A stretch of DNA of 64,000 bases from Gammaproteobacteria bacterium (GCA_025350055.1 JANXYK010000036.1:1-64000); one strand, 5' to 3'. Shown: positions 28,958-38,291, numbered from the stretch's first letter. The notes: a model not told the origin generated them from the letters alone. Made by a program: numbers and translations.

Positions 28958-30316
28958 CTAGATCGTGGGGCCAGGACGGATGGGCGTGCCGTCGAAGAAG
29001 CGCGCCAGCCTGAAGTGCTGCAGTGAATCGGCTGGCGCCTGGCCCGTCAGGAGGTCGGCACACAACTCGCCCGCAGCCGGGCCGATGCCGAAGCCGTGGC
29101 CACTGAAGCCGGTAGCTACATGGAAGCCGGGCAGGGCATCGACTGCCGAGAGGATCGGCAGCACATCGGGCGAGCTCTCGATCGTGCCACCCCAGGATTC
29201 CACAAACGGCGCTGCAGCCAGTTGCGGGAAGGCGGCGGTCAGGGCGGTGCGCATCTCGGCCAGCGTACCCTCATCTGGTGCCGGATCGAGCACCCGCTCG
29301 CGCTCAAAGGGCGAGGGACTGGCGAGATCCCAGCGACGCGGCTGTGCCAGTGCCGTGAAGAAATCCCAGCCGGCGCACAAGCGAATCGCGCCCTGTTCCT
29401 GCTTCAGCGCAGGCCAGAATTTGAGCGCGTAACGGAAGCTCGCGGGGGCCAGCGAGTGATCGAAGCGCGAGCCATGCGCCACCGTGTAACCCTCGTCCGC
29501 GCGCCGCCGGATCGCGACACTGCTGCAGTAGGCGGCGCCATTGAGGATCTTCTGCGCCGGTGCCGTTCGCGCCACCGTGCCGCGCGCACGCAGTTGCGGC
29601 ACATCGATGCCCAGTGAGCCGCAGAACAGGCTGGTCCACGCGCCGGCGGCGCAGAGCACGGTATCGGTGGCGATCGAACCGTGTTCAGTGACCACGGCGC
29701 GCACGCGACCGGCCGCGATGTCGAGCCCGCGCACCGCGCAGGCGGTGTAGATCTGCGCGCCCGCGCGTTGCGCACCGCGCGCCAACGCAGGTGCGGCACG
29801 GCTGGGTTCGGCACGGCCGTCGCTGGCGGTGTAGAGCGCGCCTATCCACCGGGGCAGTGGGGAGCACAGCGCCTGCGACAGCTCGGCGGTGGAAAGCATC
29901 CGTGAATCGAGGGGCTGACTGCGCGCGCCGCGCAACCAGTTCTCGTAGTAGCTCAGTTCGGTCTCGTTTTCTGCCAGATACAGGCAGCCGCCTTGCGTGA
30001 AGCCGATGTCTTCACCCAGCTCGGCGCTGAGCCCGCGCCACAGACCCATGCTGCGGATCATCAGCGGCAGTTCGCGCAGGTCGCGCCCTTGCTGGCGCAC
30101 CCAGCCCCAGTTGCGACCGGATTGCTCGCCGGCGATGCGTCCCTTCTCGCACAGCACCACACGCATGCCACGGCGCGCGAGAAAATAGGCCGTGGCGACA
30201 CCGATAATACCGCCACCGATAATCGCCAGATCACAGGAAGCCGGCAACACCTGGCCGGCGCCAAACGCAAAACTGTCGCCGGCCGCAAGCGGAATCTGAC
30301 GCTCGCCTGCGTTCAA
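28958..30316 (-). CDS. DadA/glycine oxidase-type FAD-dependent oxidoreductase
   Basis: About 452 residues of the D-amino-acid oxidase fold. After a 25-residue leader, the FAD motif LAIIGGGIIGVATAYFLARR is followed by SGRNWGWVRQQGRD. The C-terminal GFHVATGFSGHGFGIGPAAG is typical for the family, which oxidises secondary or tertiary amines and D-amino acids. I chose the TTG whose first base overlaps the peptidase stop (TTGA) with AGGGGG just upstream; an ATG 33 bases earlier is possible. Paired with the PYROXD2-like gene downstream and coupled to the S9 peptidase. Confidence 0.78.
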   Translation of the reverse strand: MNAGERQIPLAAGDSFAFGAGQVLPASCDLAIIGGGIIGVATAYFLARRGMRVVLCEKGRIAGEQSGRNWGWVRQQGRDLRELPLMIRSMGLWRGLSAELGEDIGFTQGGCLYLAENETELSYYENWLRGARSQPLDSRMLSTAELSQALCSPLPRWIGALYTASDGRAEPSRAAPALARGAQRAGAQIYTACAVRGLDIAAGRVRAVVTEHGSIATDTVLCAAGAWTSLFCGSLGIDVPQLRARGTVARTAPAQKILNGAAYCSSVAIRRRADEGYTVAHGSRFDHSLAPASFRYALKFWPALKQEQGAIRLCAGWDFFTALAQPRRWDLASPSPFERERVLDPAPDEGTLAEMRTALTAAFPQLAAAPFVESWGGTIESSPDVLPILSAVDALPGFHVATGFSGHGFGIGPAAGELCADLLTGQAPADSLQHFRLARFFDGTPIRPGPTI

Positions 30317-32340
30317 GGGCCGCGCCCCCTGACATAGCGGTCGTACCACTGCAGGTAACGCGCGAGGCGATCAACCTGCAGGTTGGGTCGATCAAGGCCG
30401 TGATATTGGCCCGGATAGATCACCAGTTCCGTAGGCACATGCAGCCGGCGCAGGGCCTGGTACATCTGCTGCCCCGCCAGCAGTGGCACATTGCTGTCGG
30501 CATCACCGCCCATGAACAGTGTCGGCGTGCTGATGCGGTCGGCGTGCAGAAAGGGATAGGACACCTTGAGCCAATGCTGGGTATCGACCCAGGGCAGACC
30601 CAGCTCGAGCTCCCATTCGCGCACATACTGGTCGTTGCCGTAGCCGGCGAGCATGTTGCTGATGCCCGCGCCGCTGGTGGCCGCACGGAAACGCCGGTCG
30701 CTGGCGATCACATAGTTGGTGAGCATGGAGCCATAGCTCCAGCCACCGACCCCGAGCTGCTGCGGATCAGCGATCTTGTGCGCGACTGCGTAGTCCACCG
30801 CCGCCAGCACGTCGGGCACATCGACTTCGCCCCATTTGCCGAACAGCCTTTTCTGGAAGGCATAGCCGCGACCGGTGTTGCCACGCGGGTTCGGGGCCAG
30901 CACGGCGTAGCCCGAAGCCGCGAGGAATTGCCAGGCGAAATCGAATTCGTACTGGTGCTGCGCATTCGGGCCACCATGCAGCCGCACGATCGTCGGCCAG
31001 CCGCCGGTTGGCGCAGGGGTGGTGGGTGTCACCAGCAGGCCGCCGATCGAAAGTCCATCACGGCTCTTGAACTCGATCGGCATGGCTTTCGCCAGTGCGA
31101 CTTCAGACAGCCAGCCCGCATTGTGATCGCTCAAGGCACGCAGCTTGCCCTCCTCGAGCGCGTAGGCTTCGAAGGGTTTGTCCACGGTGCCATCGAGCAG
31201 CACAGTACGCGCATCGGCGCCCACGTCGAATTCGCTGACAACATGGCCCGCAGGACTCAGGCGCTCAACGCTGTTGTCGGCCAGGCGCAGCCGCGCCAGC
31301 ACGATGCTGCGATCGTCTTCCAGCCGGAAATAGAGATAGCGGCCGTCGCGCGAGAACTTCGGCTCCAGGCAGTTTCGATCCAGCGTGGCGGCAGGCGTGG
31401 ATTCCAGATCGCCGGCGACATTCGCGAACCCCACCTTTACCACCGCATACCAGGCGTCCTCGGGTTTGCCACCGGCTTCGTAGGTCAACTGCCGACCGTC
31501 GGGACTGAATTGCGGCGTACGCGTGCCCCATTCGGCATCGGAGTCGCCCTCGGTGCCGGGATTGCGCGTGATCTGGCGCCCCGCACCGCCGGCGGCCGCC
31601 ATCACGTAGACATCCCAGTTATTCGTGGCATCCGGCTCGGCGCCGCGCTTGGAGAGGAAGGCGATCTGCTGGCCATCCGGCGACCAGGCCGGTTGCAGTT
31701 CATCGTATTCGCCACTCGTCAATGCGCTGCTGCGGCCGGTCTGCAGGTCGAGCAAATAGAGGTGCGAGCGCTCATCGCGCAGGTAGCTGTAGCCATCCTT
31801 CTTGAACTGCAGCCGATTGATGACGATCGGCACGGGCTTGTCGGCATCGGCTGCAGGTCCGAGCGTAGCCGACGCAGCGAAGGCGATGTGCTTGCCATCG
31901 GGCGAGTAGGCGAAGGAACTGATCCGGCCCTTGAAATGACTCAGCTGCCGCGCCTCGCCGCCCTGGCGATCGAGCAACCAGAGCTGCGGATCGGTCTTGC
32001 CGTCCGCGCTCTCACGCAGGAACGCCAGCACGCGCCCGTCCGGACTGAAGTGCGGCATGGAGTCGAGCGCAGTCGAGTTCGTGAGCTGCAGGTGCTGCTT
32101 GCCATCGTAGCTGGCCAGCCAGATGTCACCATTATCGGTATCGCTGAGTTTGTCGGGTGTGCTGACGGTGTAGGCAATCCATTGGCCGTCGAGGGAGAGT
32201 TCAAGATTGCTGAGCGTTGCGACCCGGTAGTAGTCGTCCAGCGTCAATGGGCGAGGGGCCGCATTCAGCGTCAGCGGCAAGGCGAGCAAGAGAGCCGCTG
32301 CGGCCGCCATGCAGCGGCAGCAGCGCCTGGTTGTTATCAT
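30313..32340 (-). CDS. Secreted prolyl oligopeptidase-family (S9) peptidase
   Basis: 675 residues. A signal peptide (MAAAAALLLALPLTLNAAP region) leads into a WD/TolB-like beta-propeller with repeated sPDGr motifs (HFSPDGRVLAFLRES, YSPDGKHIAFAAS, WSPDGQQIAFLSKRG), then an alpha/beta-hydrolase domain. The catalytic serine is in GGWSYGSML, the aspartate in GGDADSNVP and the histidine in GQYHGLDRP. S9 acylaminoacyl/dipeptidyl peptidases release short peptides or blocked residues in the periplasm. First gene of the leftward operon; the start was placed at MITTRRCCRCM, giving a proper export signal. An AT-rich divergent region lies upstream. Confidence 0.88.
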   Translation of the reverse strand: MITTRRCCRCMAAAAALLLALPLTLNAAPRPLTLDDYYRVATLSNLELSLDGQWIAYTVSTPDKLSDTDNGDIWLASYDGKQHLQLTNSTALDSMPHFSPDGRVLAFLRESADGKTDPQLWLLDRQGGEARQLSHFKGRISSFAYSPDGKHIAFAASATLGPAADADKPVPIVINRLQFKKDGYSYLRDERSHLYLLDLQTGRSSALTSGEYDELQPAWSPDGQQIAFLSKRGAEPDATNNWDVYVMAAAGGAGRQITRNPGTEGDSDAEWGTRTPQFSPDGRQLTYEAGGKPEDAWYAVVKVGFANVAGDLESTPAATLDRNCLEPKFSRDGRYLYFRLEDDRSIVLARLRLADNSVERLSPAGHVVSEFDVGADARTVLLDGTVDKPFEAYALEEGKLRALSDHNAGWLSEVALAKAMPIEFKSRDGLSIGGLLVTPTTPAPTGGWPTIVRLHGGPNAQHQYEFDFAWQFLAASGYAVLAPNPRGNTGRGYAFQKRLFGKWGEVDVPDVLAAVDYAVAHKIADPQQLGVGGWSYGSMLTNYVIASDRRFRAATSGAGISNMLAGYGNDQYVREWELELGLPWVDTQHWLKVSYPFLHADRISTPTLFMGGDADSNVPLLAGQQMYQALRRLHVPTELVIYPGQYHGLDRPNLQVDRLARYLQWYDRYVRGRGP

Positions 32341-32531
32341 CGGTGACCCCGCAAGATCTACGCGTTGTTGTGGATTGAGGATCGCTGATTTCAGCAGGGT
32401 CGGCAACACATCGGCGCAGCCGCGCTACCTGTGTGTGCGAGCGCATGCGACACTCCCTGATGTTGGAATCGATGCGCGTTGACTGCAACACGGGCCTAAC
32501 CATCGGCCGTGCAATAAAGTACCTTTAATAG

Positions 32532-32564
32532 AGTTTGTATTATATTGATTAATAACAACAAACT
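32532..32564. promoter_or_regulatory. AT-rich inverted repeat upstream of maiA and the peptidase operon
   Basis: AGTTTGT (32532-32538) and ACAAACT (32558-32564) are perfect inverted copies flanking 19 AT-rich bases that contain TATATT. The surrounding 70 bases are far lower in GC than the rest of the window. This is what a regulator operator overlapping promoters would look like in the 245-base divergent gap. No regulator gene is adjacent. Confidence 0.4.
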
Positions 32565-32585
32565 TCTGGCATCTCAAACCTGCTA

Positions 32586-33224
32586 ATGAAGCTCCACGGA
32601 TACTATCGTTCCTCGGCCGCCTATCGCGTGCGCATCGCGCTCAACTTGAAAGGGCTGGAGGCCGAACAGGCCTTCATACATCTGCGTCATCGGGAACAGA
32701 ATGCGAGGGCTTATCGCGAGCTGAATCCCGCGGGGCTGGTGCCCGCACTGGAGCATGATGGGCAACTGCTGACCCAGTCGCTCGCGATCATCGAATACCT
32801 CGACGAGCGTTTTCCGGCACCAGCCCTGTTGCCCGCGACAGCGGCTGATCGCGCCTACGTGCGTTCACTCGCAATGGCGATCGCTTGCGATATCCATCCG
32901 CTCGACAACCTGCGCGTGCTCGACTACCTGAAGGACGAGCTGCATCTCGATGGCGGCCAGCGCGATCGGTGGTACGCGCACTGGATCGAGGTGGGCTTTA
33001 CGGCACTGGAAGCGATGCTGGCACGCGATGCGCGTGTCGGGCGATTCTGCTGCGGCAACACACCGGGCCTCGCCGATCTGTGCCTGGTGCCGCAGCTCTA
33101 CAACGCCGAGCGCATGCATTGCGATACCAGCGACTACCCGACGCTCTTGCGCATTGCTGCCAACGCGCGTGCCTTGCCAGCGTTCATTGCGGCCGAACCA
33201 CAGCGGCAGGCCGACGCCGAATAG
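32586..33224 (+). CDS. maiA: Maleylacetoacetate isomerase (zeta-class GST)
   Basis: 212-residue zeta glutathione transferase. The N-terminal active-site motif YYRSSAAYRVRIALNLKGL contains the SSxxxR[VI] signature of maleylacetoacetate and maleylpyruvate isomerases, and QSLAIIEYLDE is the glutathione gamma-glutamyl site. The enzyme isomerises maleylacetoacetate to fumarylacetoacetate in tyrosine or homogentisate breakdown. No hmgA or fahA is nearby, so here it is an orphan and could serve another ring-cleavage route. It is monocistronic, converging on an enolase-superfamily gene 12 bases away. Confidence 0.88.
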   Translation: MKLHGYYRSSAAYRVRIALNLKGLEAEQAFIHLRHREQNARAYRELNPAGLVPALEHDGQLLTQSLAIIEYLDERFPAPALLPATAADRAYVRSLAMAIACDIHPLDNLRVLDYLKDELHLDGGQRDRWYAHWIEVGFTALEAMLARDARVGRFCCGNTPGLADLCLVPQLYNAERMHCDTSDYPTLLRIAANARALPAFIAAEPQRQADAE

Positions 33225-33236
33225 CGCGATGCCGCG

Positions 33237-34424
33237 TCAGTTCGCTGGCGTTGCGCCCATTTCCAGGTGCAACGCCGTGCCCTTGTAAGGGAAATCCTTG
33301 ATGTAGTCCTCGTTCAATTCCACGCCCAGGCCAGGGTCGGTGGGCGGAATGATGTAGCCCTCGGACCAGCGGATCGGCTTCTTCAGGATCGCGGCGTGGA
33401 AGCCCTGCCAGGTCTCGATGCTCTCCTGGATCAGGAAATTCGGACTGCAGGTGGCCAGTTGTATATTCGCTGCGCCCACCACCGGACCGCAGTACAGGTG
33501 CGGCGCAATCTGCACGTGATCGACCTCCGCCATCGAGGCGATCTTCTTGGCTTCGAGAATGCCGCCGACGCGGCCCAGGTTCATCTGCAGGATCGCGGCG
33601 CCCCCGGCGCGCAGCAGGCGGCCGAATTCATACTTGGTCGCCAGGCGCTCGCCGGCAGCGATTGGAATGCTGGTCGCGCGCGCCACCTTGGCCATTTCCT
33701 CCGGTGCATCCGGCGGCACCGGTTCTTCGAACCACAGCGGATCGTAGGGCTCCAGTCGGCGCGCCAACCGGATCGCACCGGCAGCAGTCATCTGGCCGTG
33801 CGTGCCGAACAGCAGGTCGGCCTTCGAGCCCACGGCCTCGCGCAATTGGCGTACGAAGCGTACGCACAGGTCGAGGGCCGGGAGGCTGAGCTGCCGGCCA
33901 TCGAATGCGGTGTACGGTCCGGCCGGATCAAACTTGATCGCGGTGAACCCCTGCGCCACCAGTTCCACGGCGCGCTGCGCGGACAGATCCGGGTCCTGGT
34001 AGACATTGACCTTGTCGTCCGGCCGCGAATAGATGTAGGTGTACGAGCGCAGCCGCTCATGCACGCGCCCGCCGAGCAGGTTGTACACCGGCTGGTTGGC
34101 TTCCTTGCCGATGATGTCCCAGCAGGCCATCTCGAGTGCGCTCAGCACAGCCGCCATGGAAGGATCGGGGCGCTGCGTAAAGCCGGAGGAATACACACGC
34201 CGCCAGATGCGCTCGATGTTGTGCGGGTCTTCACCCGCGAGATAGCGGGCGAACACATCCTCGATCATCTTCGCGACGATATCCGGGTGGAAAGGCACGC
34301 TGTAGGCCTCGCCGACGCCGCTCACGTTGCCATCCGTGGTGAGCTTCACGAATACGAAATAGCGGCCGCCGTAGTGCGGCGGCGGATTGCCGACCACGAA
34401 GGTCTTGATGTCCTTGAGCTTCAT
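33237..34424 (-). CDS. Mandelate racemase / muconate lactonizing family enzyme
   Basis: 395 residues of the enolase superfamily: an N-terminal capping domain (MKLKDIKTFVVG to about 125) and a TIM barrel. Metal-site glutamates are in LWFEEPVPP (around residue 233) and AAGERL (Glu259); His309 in IAPHLYCGP is the likely general base. The first metal ligand, an Asp in DFHG of galactonate dehydratase, reads Gly207 in FGTHGQ. As I recall, this GTHGQ form recurs in a whole subgroup annotated as D-galactonate dehydratase-like, so it is probably functional with altered metal binding. Likely a sugar-acid dehydratase or cycloisomerase. Third gene of the MFS-ALDH-MR operon. Confidence 0.82.
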   Translation of the reverse strand: MKLKDIKTFVVGNPPPHYGGRYFVFVKLTTDGNVSGVGEAYSVPFHPDIVAKMIEDVFARYLAGEDPHNIERIWRRVYSSGFTQRPDPSMAAVLSALEMACWDIIGKEANQPVYNLLGGRVHERLRSYTYIYSRPDDKVNVYQDPDLSAQRAVELVAQGFTAIKFDPAGPYTAFDGRQLSLPALDLCVRFVRQLREAVGSKADLLFGTHGQMTAAGAIRLARRLEPYDPLWFEEPVPPDAPEEMAKVARATSIPIAAGERLATKYEFGRLLRAGGAAILQMNLGRVGGILEAKKIASMAEVDHVQIAPHLYCGPVVGAANIQLATCSPNFLIQESIETWQGFHAAILKKPIRWSEGYIIPPTDPGLGVELNEDYIKDFPYKGTALHLEMGATPAN

Positions 34425-34437
34425 GTACCCTGCACCC

Positions 34438-35871
34438 TCAAGCTGCGTAGTAACCGTTGATCGATTTCAGTTCCAGGAATTCCAGCAGGCCGTAGGCGCC
34501 GCACTCGCGCCCATTCCCCGACTGGCGATAGCCGCCGAAGGGCTCGGCATAGCCCTGCGAGGCGCCGTTGATGTGCACGCTGCCCGCGCGCAGCCGACGC
34601 GCGATGGCGCGTGCTTTGTCGAGGTCGCCGGTCTGCACATAGGCGGCCAGGCCAAAGGGTGTGTCATTGGCGATGCTGATGGCTTGTTCGAGATCGTCGA
34701 ATCTCATCAGGCACAGCACCGGTCCAAAGATCTCTTCGCGCGCGATACGCATCTGGTTGTGCACTTCAGCGAACAGCGTGGGGCGTGTGTAGTAACCCAC
34801 CGACAGATGCTCGGGCCTCCCGGTGCCGCCGGCGACGAGCTTGGCGCCCTCGGCGATACCCATCGCGATGCAGGCCTGTACCTTTTCAAACTGCATGCGC
34901 GAGGCCAGCGGACCGATGTGATCACCCGGTTGCGCAGGATCGCCCACCTTCGTCGCACGCGCCGCAGCCACCGCCAGTTCAACCGCCCGGTCATAGACCG
35001 AGCTCTCGATCAGCATGCGCGTCGGCGCGTTGCAGGATTGACCGGTGTTGTTGAAGCAGCTACGCACACCGCGTGCGATGGCGGCCGGCAGGTCGGCGTC
35101 CGCGAATACGATGTTGGCTGATTTGCCGCCGAGCTCCTGAGTGACGCGCTTGACCGAATCGGCGGAGGCCTTGGCAACCATTACGCCAGCGCGCGTTGAA
35201 CCGGTGAAGGACATCAGGTCGATGTCCGGGTGTGCACTCATCGCGTTGCCCACCACGGCACCACTGCCGTGCACGAGGTTGAACACGCCGCGCGGCAGCG
35301 CCGCCTCGTCGATGAATTCCGCGATCAGCTGCGCCGAGAGCGGCGCCTGCTCGCTGGGCTTGAGCACCACCGTGCAGCCCGCGACCAGCGCCGGCGCGAG
35401 CTTCGCCATGATCTGGTTGATGGGCCAGTTCCAGGGCGTGATCAGGCCGCAGACGCCGATCGGTTCGCGCACCACATTCGAGTTCTGGCCCGGGCGCGCT
35501 TCCCAGTCCAGTTGCTGCGCGGCTTCGATCGTGGCATCGATGTGGCCCGGACCACAGGCAGCCTGTGAGCGCGAGGAGAGGTGATGCGGCGCGCCCATCT
35601 CGGTAGTGATGGCTTCGACCATGTCCGCGTAGCGGCGCTCGAATATTGCGCGCAGGCGGCGCAGGTCGCCGATGCGCTGTTCGAGCGGGCGCGCTGCGTA
35701 GGCTGGAAATGCGGCCTTGGCAGCGCTGACCGCGGCATCAACATCCGCGGCACTGCCCATGAGGATCTGCGCCACGGGGCGCTCGGTGGCCGGATTCACC
35801 ACCGGGTAGTGCGGCTCGTTGCCGCTGGCGGCGACCCAGCGACCGGCAATGTAGTGTTGCAGTGATTTCAC
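34438..35871 (-). CDS. NAD(P)-dependent aldehyde dehydrogenase
   Basis: 477-residue aldehyde dehydrogenase. TPWNWPINQIMAKLAPAL binds the cofactor, ELGGKSANIVF holds the catalytic glutamate and NNTGQSCNAPTRML the nucleophile cysteine. The C-terminal PFGGYRQSGNGRECGAYG loop is present. Substrate cannot be read directly: betaine aldehyde-, phenylacetaldehyde- and sugar aldehyde-oxidising enzymes all share these motifs. The start is GTG overlapping the MFS transporter stop (GTGA). Lying between a carrier and an enolase-family enzyme, it probably oxidises an intermediate of the imported compound. Confidence 0.88.
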   Translation of the reverse strand: MKSLQHYIAGRWVAASGNEPHYPVVNPATERPVAQILMGSAADVDAAVSAAKAAFPAYAARPLEQRIGDLRRLRAIFERRYADMVEAITTEMGAPHHLSSRSQAACGPGHIDATIEAAQQLDWEARPGQNSNVVREPIGVCGLITPWNWPINQIMAKLAPALVAGCTVVLKPSEQAPLSAQLIAEFIDEAALPRGVFNLVHGSGAVVGNAMSAHPDIDLMSFTGSTRAGVMVAKASADSVKRVTQELGGKSANIVFADADLPAAIARGVRSCFNNTGQSCNAPTRMLIESSVYDRAVELAVAAARATKVGDPAQPGDHIGPLASRMQFEKVQACIAMGIAEGAKLVAGGTGRPEHLSVGYYTRPTLFAEVHNQMRIAREEIFGPVLCLMRFDDLEQAISIANDTPFGLAAYVQTGDLDKARAIARRLRAGSVHINGASQGYAEPFGGYRQSGNGRECGAYGLLEFLELKSINGYYAA

Positions 35872-37199
35872 GCTTTGGTCTCCGGCCGCACGCCGATGGC
35901 GCGCTCCTGGTCCTGCACGATGCGGGGCACCGACAGGAAGTAATGCCAGGCAGCCCAGAACCCAGTGGGCACCAGGCACAGCATCGCCATTCGCAGTGCT
36001 TCACCATTGGCCGCGTGGGCGGGTGCGAACCAGTCACTCAGCAGACCCACACCGACCGGGGCCACGATCAGATTGCCGACGTTGGCGAGGAACAGCGTCG
36101 AGGCACAGAACACGGCGCGCATGCGCGGCTCGGCGAGATTGAGCAGCAGACCGAAGCAGGGGCCGATGTAGAAATAGATCGCGGGGATGAACAGCCAGAA
36201 CAGCGCGCGTGTCAGCGGCAGCGAATGCGTAGTGTAGATCACCACTGATACCACGCTCGCTAGACCTATCCACCAGCCCATCATTTTCACAATGCGGCGC
36301 GGATCAGCCATCGAGGGGCGCGTGAGCAACCAGCTGGTGAATACGGTGGCTAGCACGCCGCCATACAGATGGATCGGGCCAGTGATCGCGCCCGCCTCGC
36401 CAGCACTCAGGCCATAGCTGCGCATCAGGAAGGTGGGCGTCCAGTACATCAGCCCCCAGCCCCACAAGGCTGTCAGTGCGCTGCCCACCATCACGTGCAC
36501 CGCCGAGCGCTGTGTCCACAGGTAGCGCATGGCATCCAGGAACGAAGGCTTTTTGTCGACCAGCGCCGCATCCAGTTTGCCGCGGCGCGGCTCACGTACC
36601 GTGAAGTAAATCAACAGACCGACGATCAGGCCCGGCGCCCCCAGCCACAGGAAGGGCGCACGCCAGCCATGCACATCGGCGATGGCGCCAGTGGTGTCCG
36701 AAGCGAAGTAGGCACCAATCGGTGCGCCCAGCGAAAACACCGTCAAGGCCATCGGCCGCGCTGCCGCGGCAAAGTAGTCGGAGATGATCGAGTTGGCGCC
36801 AGGCGTACCGCCCGCCTCACCGACACCGATGCCGATGCGCGAGAACAGCAACTGGACCCAGTTGCGCGATACGCCAGTACACAGGGTCATTACCGACCAG
36901 GCGGCGATCGAAATCGAGATGATGTTGCGCCGATTGCTGCGATCGATCAGCCATGAAATCGGGAAGCCGAGGATCACGTAGAAAAACGCGAGCGTCGGGC
37001 CGGTGATCCAGGCAACGCCTGCGTCGGTCAGCTGCAGCTCCTGGCGGATGGGCTCCAGCACCTGGGTGATCATGTAACGATCGGTGATGCTGAGTGTGTA
37101 CACGAGGCACATCAGGATCAGCACGTACCAGCAGCGGGCGGTCGAATCCCGCTGCTCCGTCACTGGCCGCGTGTCAGCGGCTGCCGTGGATACCGTCAT
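35868..37199 (-). CDS. MFS transporter (spinster/ACS-like)
   Basis: 443-residue major facilitator with about 12 membrane helices. The first helix pair carries YVLILMCLVYTLSITDRYM, where the D-R pair resembles Spinster and anion:cation symporter families, and SWLIDRSNRRNII is the loop 2-3 motif. The start ATG has AGGA six bases upstream; another in-frame ATG eight codons earlier would place that site inside the gene. First gene of an operon with the aldehyde dehydrogenase and the enolase-superfamily enzyme, so it likely imports their substrate, possibly an organic acid. Confidence 0.88.
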   Translation of the reverse strand: MTVSTAAADTRPVTEQRDSTARCWYVLILMCLVYTLSITDRYMITQVLEPIRQELQLTDAGVAWITGPTLAFFYVILGFPISWLIDRSNRRNIISISIAAWSVMTLCTGVSRNWVQLLFSRIGIGVGEAGGTPGANSIISDYFAAAARPMALTVFSLGAPIGAYFASDTTGAIADVHGWRAPFLWLGAPGLIVGLLIYFTVREPRRGKLDAALVDKKPSFLDAMRYLWTQRSAVHVMVGSALTALWGWGLMYWTPTFLMRSYGLSAGEAGAITGPIHLYGGVLATVFTSWLLTRPSMADPRRIVKMMGWWIGLASVVSVVIYTTHSLPLTRALFWLFIPAIYFYIGPCFGLLLNLAEPRMRAVFCASTLFLANVGNLIVAPVGVGLLSDWFAPAHAANGEALRMAMLCLVPTGFWAAWHYFLSVPRIVQDQERAIGVRPETKA

Positions 37200-37244
37200 G
37201 AATTCCTGCCCCCATGCCTGCAACTAACAATACTTTACGATTTC

Positions 37245-37250
37245 ACTATA
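37245..37250 (-). promoter_or_regulatory. Candidate -10 element for the MFS-ALDH operon
   Basis: The minus strand reads TATAGT about 45 bases before the transporter start, in a short AT-rich patch of the divergent gap. A matching -35 is not clear. The same patch gives TATAGA on the plus strand toward the 3-hydroxyisobutyrate dehydrogenase-type gene. Confidence 0.35.
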
Positions 37251-37337
37251 GATTTTGCTTGCCGTAGACATTGCCATGTCGCTAGCCTCGGTACCAGCGC
37301 TCGGGGAGCGAATTCTTGCATGGAGGTCTGTTTGGGC

Positions 37338-38291
37338 ATGGCGCGTATCGGTTTTATCGGGCTCGGCAATGTGGGCTCCAAGCTGGCCGGCAACCTGTTG
37401 CGCCACGGCGTGGATCTCACGGTTCGCGACCTCAATGATGCGCAGGTGGCGGCCCTGGTAGCGCAGGGCGCCCGCAGCGCCGCCTCGCCGCGCGAACTCG
37501 CGGCGGCTGTCGATATCGTGATCACCTGCCTGCCTTCACCCGCGGTGTCGGCCGCGGTGATGGAAGCGCCCGATGGCATTCTGGCGGGTCTCACGGCCGG
37601 AAAGATCTGGCTCGAGATGAGCACCACCGACAGCGCCGAAGTCCAGCGCCTGGCGGCTCGGGTCGAAGCCCTGGGTGCGATGGCCATGGATTGCCCGGTC
37701 TCCGGCGGCTGCCATCGCGCTGCGACTGGCAATATCTCGATCTTTGCCGGTGGTACGCGCGCCGCATTCGAGCGCGTGTTGCCCACGCTCAGCATCCTCG
37801 GCCGCCGGATCCTGCACACCGGTGCGCTCGGCAGCGCATCGGAACTGAAGGTGCTCACCAATTACCTGTGCACCGTGCACCTCGCTGCGCTGGCCGAAGC
37901 GCTCACGGTCGCCAAGGTGGCTGGGCTCGATCTGAACATGGTGTACGAGGGCATCCGCATTTCCTCCGGCAATTCCTTCGTGCATGAAACCGAATCGCAG
38001 GTGATCCTCAATGGCAGCCGCGACATCAATTTCACCATGGACCTGGTGATCAAGGATGTCGGCCTGTTCGATGCGTTGGCGCGCGAGCACCATGTGCCCC
38101 TGGAACTCTCGCCGCTGGTGCTCGAGATCTTCAAGGATGGCGCGCGTCGCTACGGACCGCGTGAATTCTCGCCCAACATCATTCGTCGTCTCGAGGAACC
38201 CTGCGGCGTGAAAGTGCTGGGCACGGGCTTCCCCGCGGAAATGGTCGACGAGGAGCCCTCTGGCAGCGGCTATGAGGTCGTGCCGCGCTGA
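37338..38291 (+). CDS. NAD(P)-dependent beta-hydroxyacid dehydrogenase (3-hydroxyisobutyrate dehydrogenase family)
   Basis: 317 residues. The Rossmann motif IGFIGLGNVGSKLAGNLL, the substrate loop DCPVSGGCHRA and the catalytic lysine in SASELKVLTNYL define the family, which includes 3-hydroxyisobutyrate, tartronate semialdehyde and 6-phosphogluconate-like dehydrogenases. The ATG at MARIGFIG follows GGAGG by ten bases; an ATG six codons upstream lacks such a site. Divergent from the MFS operon, and its last 22 bases overlap the convergent LysR gene. Substrate unknown; a role with the neighbouring sugar-acid or aldehyde enzymes is inferred. Confidence 0.85.
   Translation: MARIGFIGLGNVGSKLAGNLLRHGVDLTVRDLNDAQVAALVAQGARSAASPRELAAAVDIVITCLPSPAVSAAVMEAPDGILAGLTAGKIWLEMSTTDSAEVQRLAARVEALGAMAMDCPVSGGCHRAATGNISIFAGGTRAAFERVLPTLSILGRRILHTGALGSASELKVLTNYLCTVHLAALAEALTVAKVAGLDLNMVYEGIRISSGNSFVHETESQVILNGSRDINFTMDLVIKDVGLFDALAREHHVPLELSPLVLEIFKDGARRYGPREFSPNIIRRLEEPCGVKVLGTGFPAEMVDEEPSGSGYEVVPR

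Noticed and set aside
32515-32585. AT-rich stretch as an integration scar or attachment site
   Set aside because: No integrase, tRNA or direct repeats flank it; a regulatory region between divergent genes explains it better.
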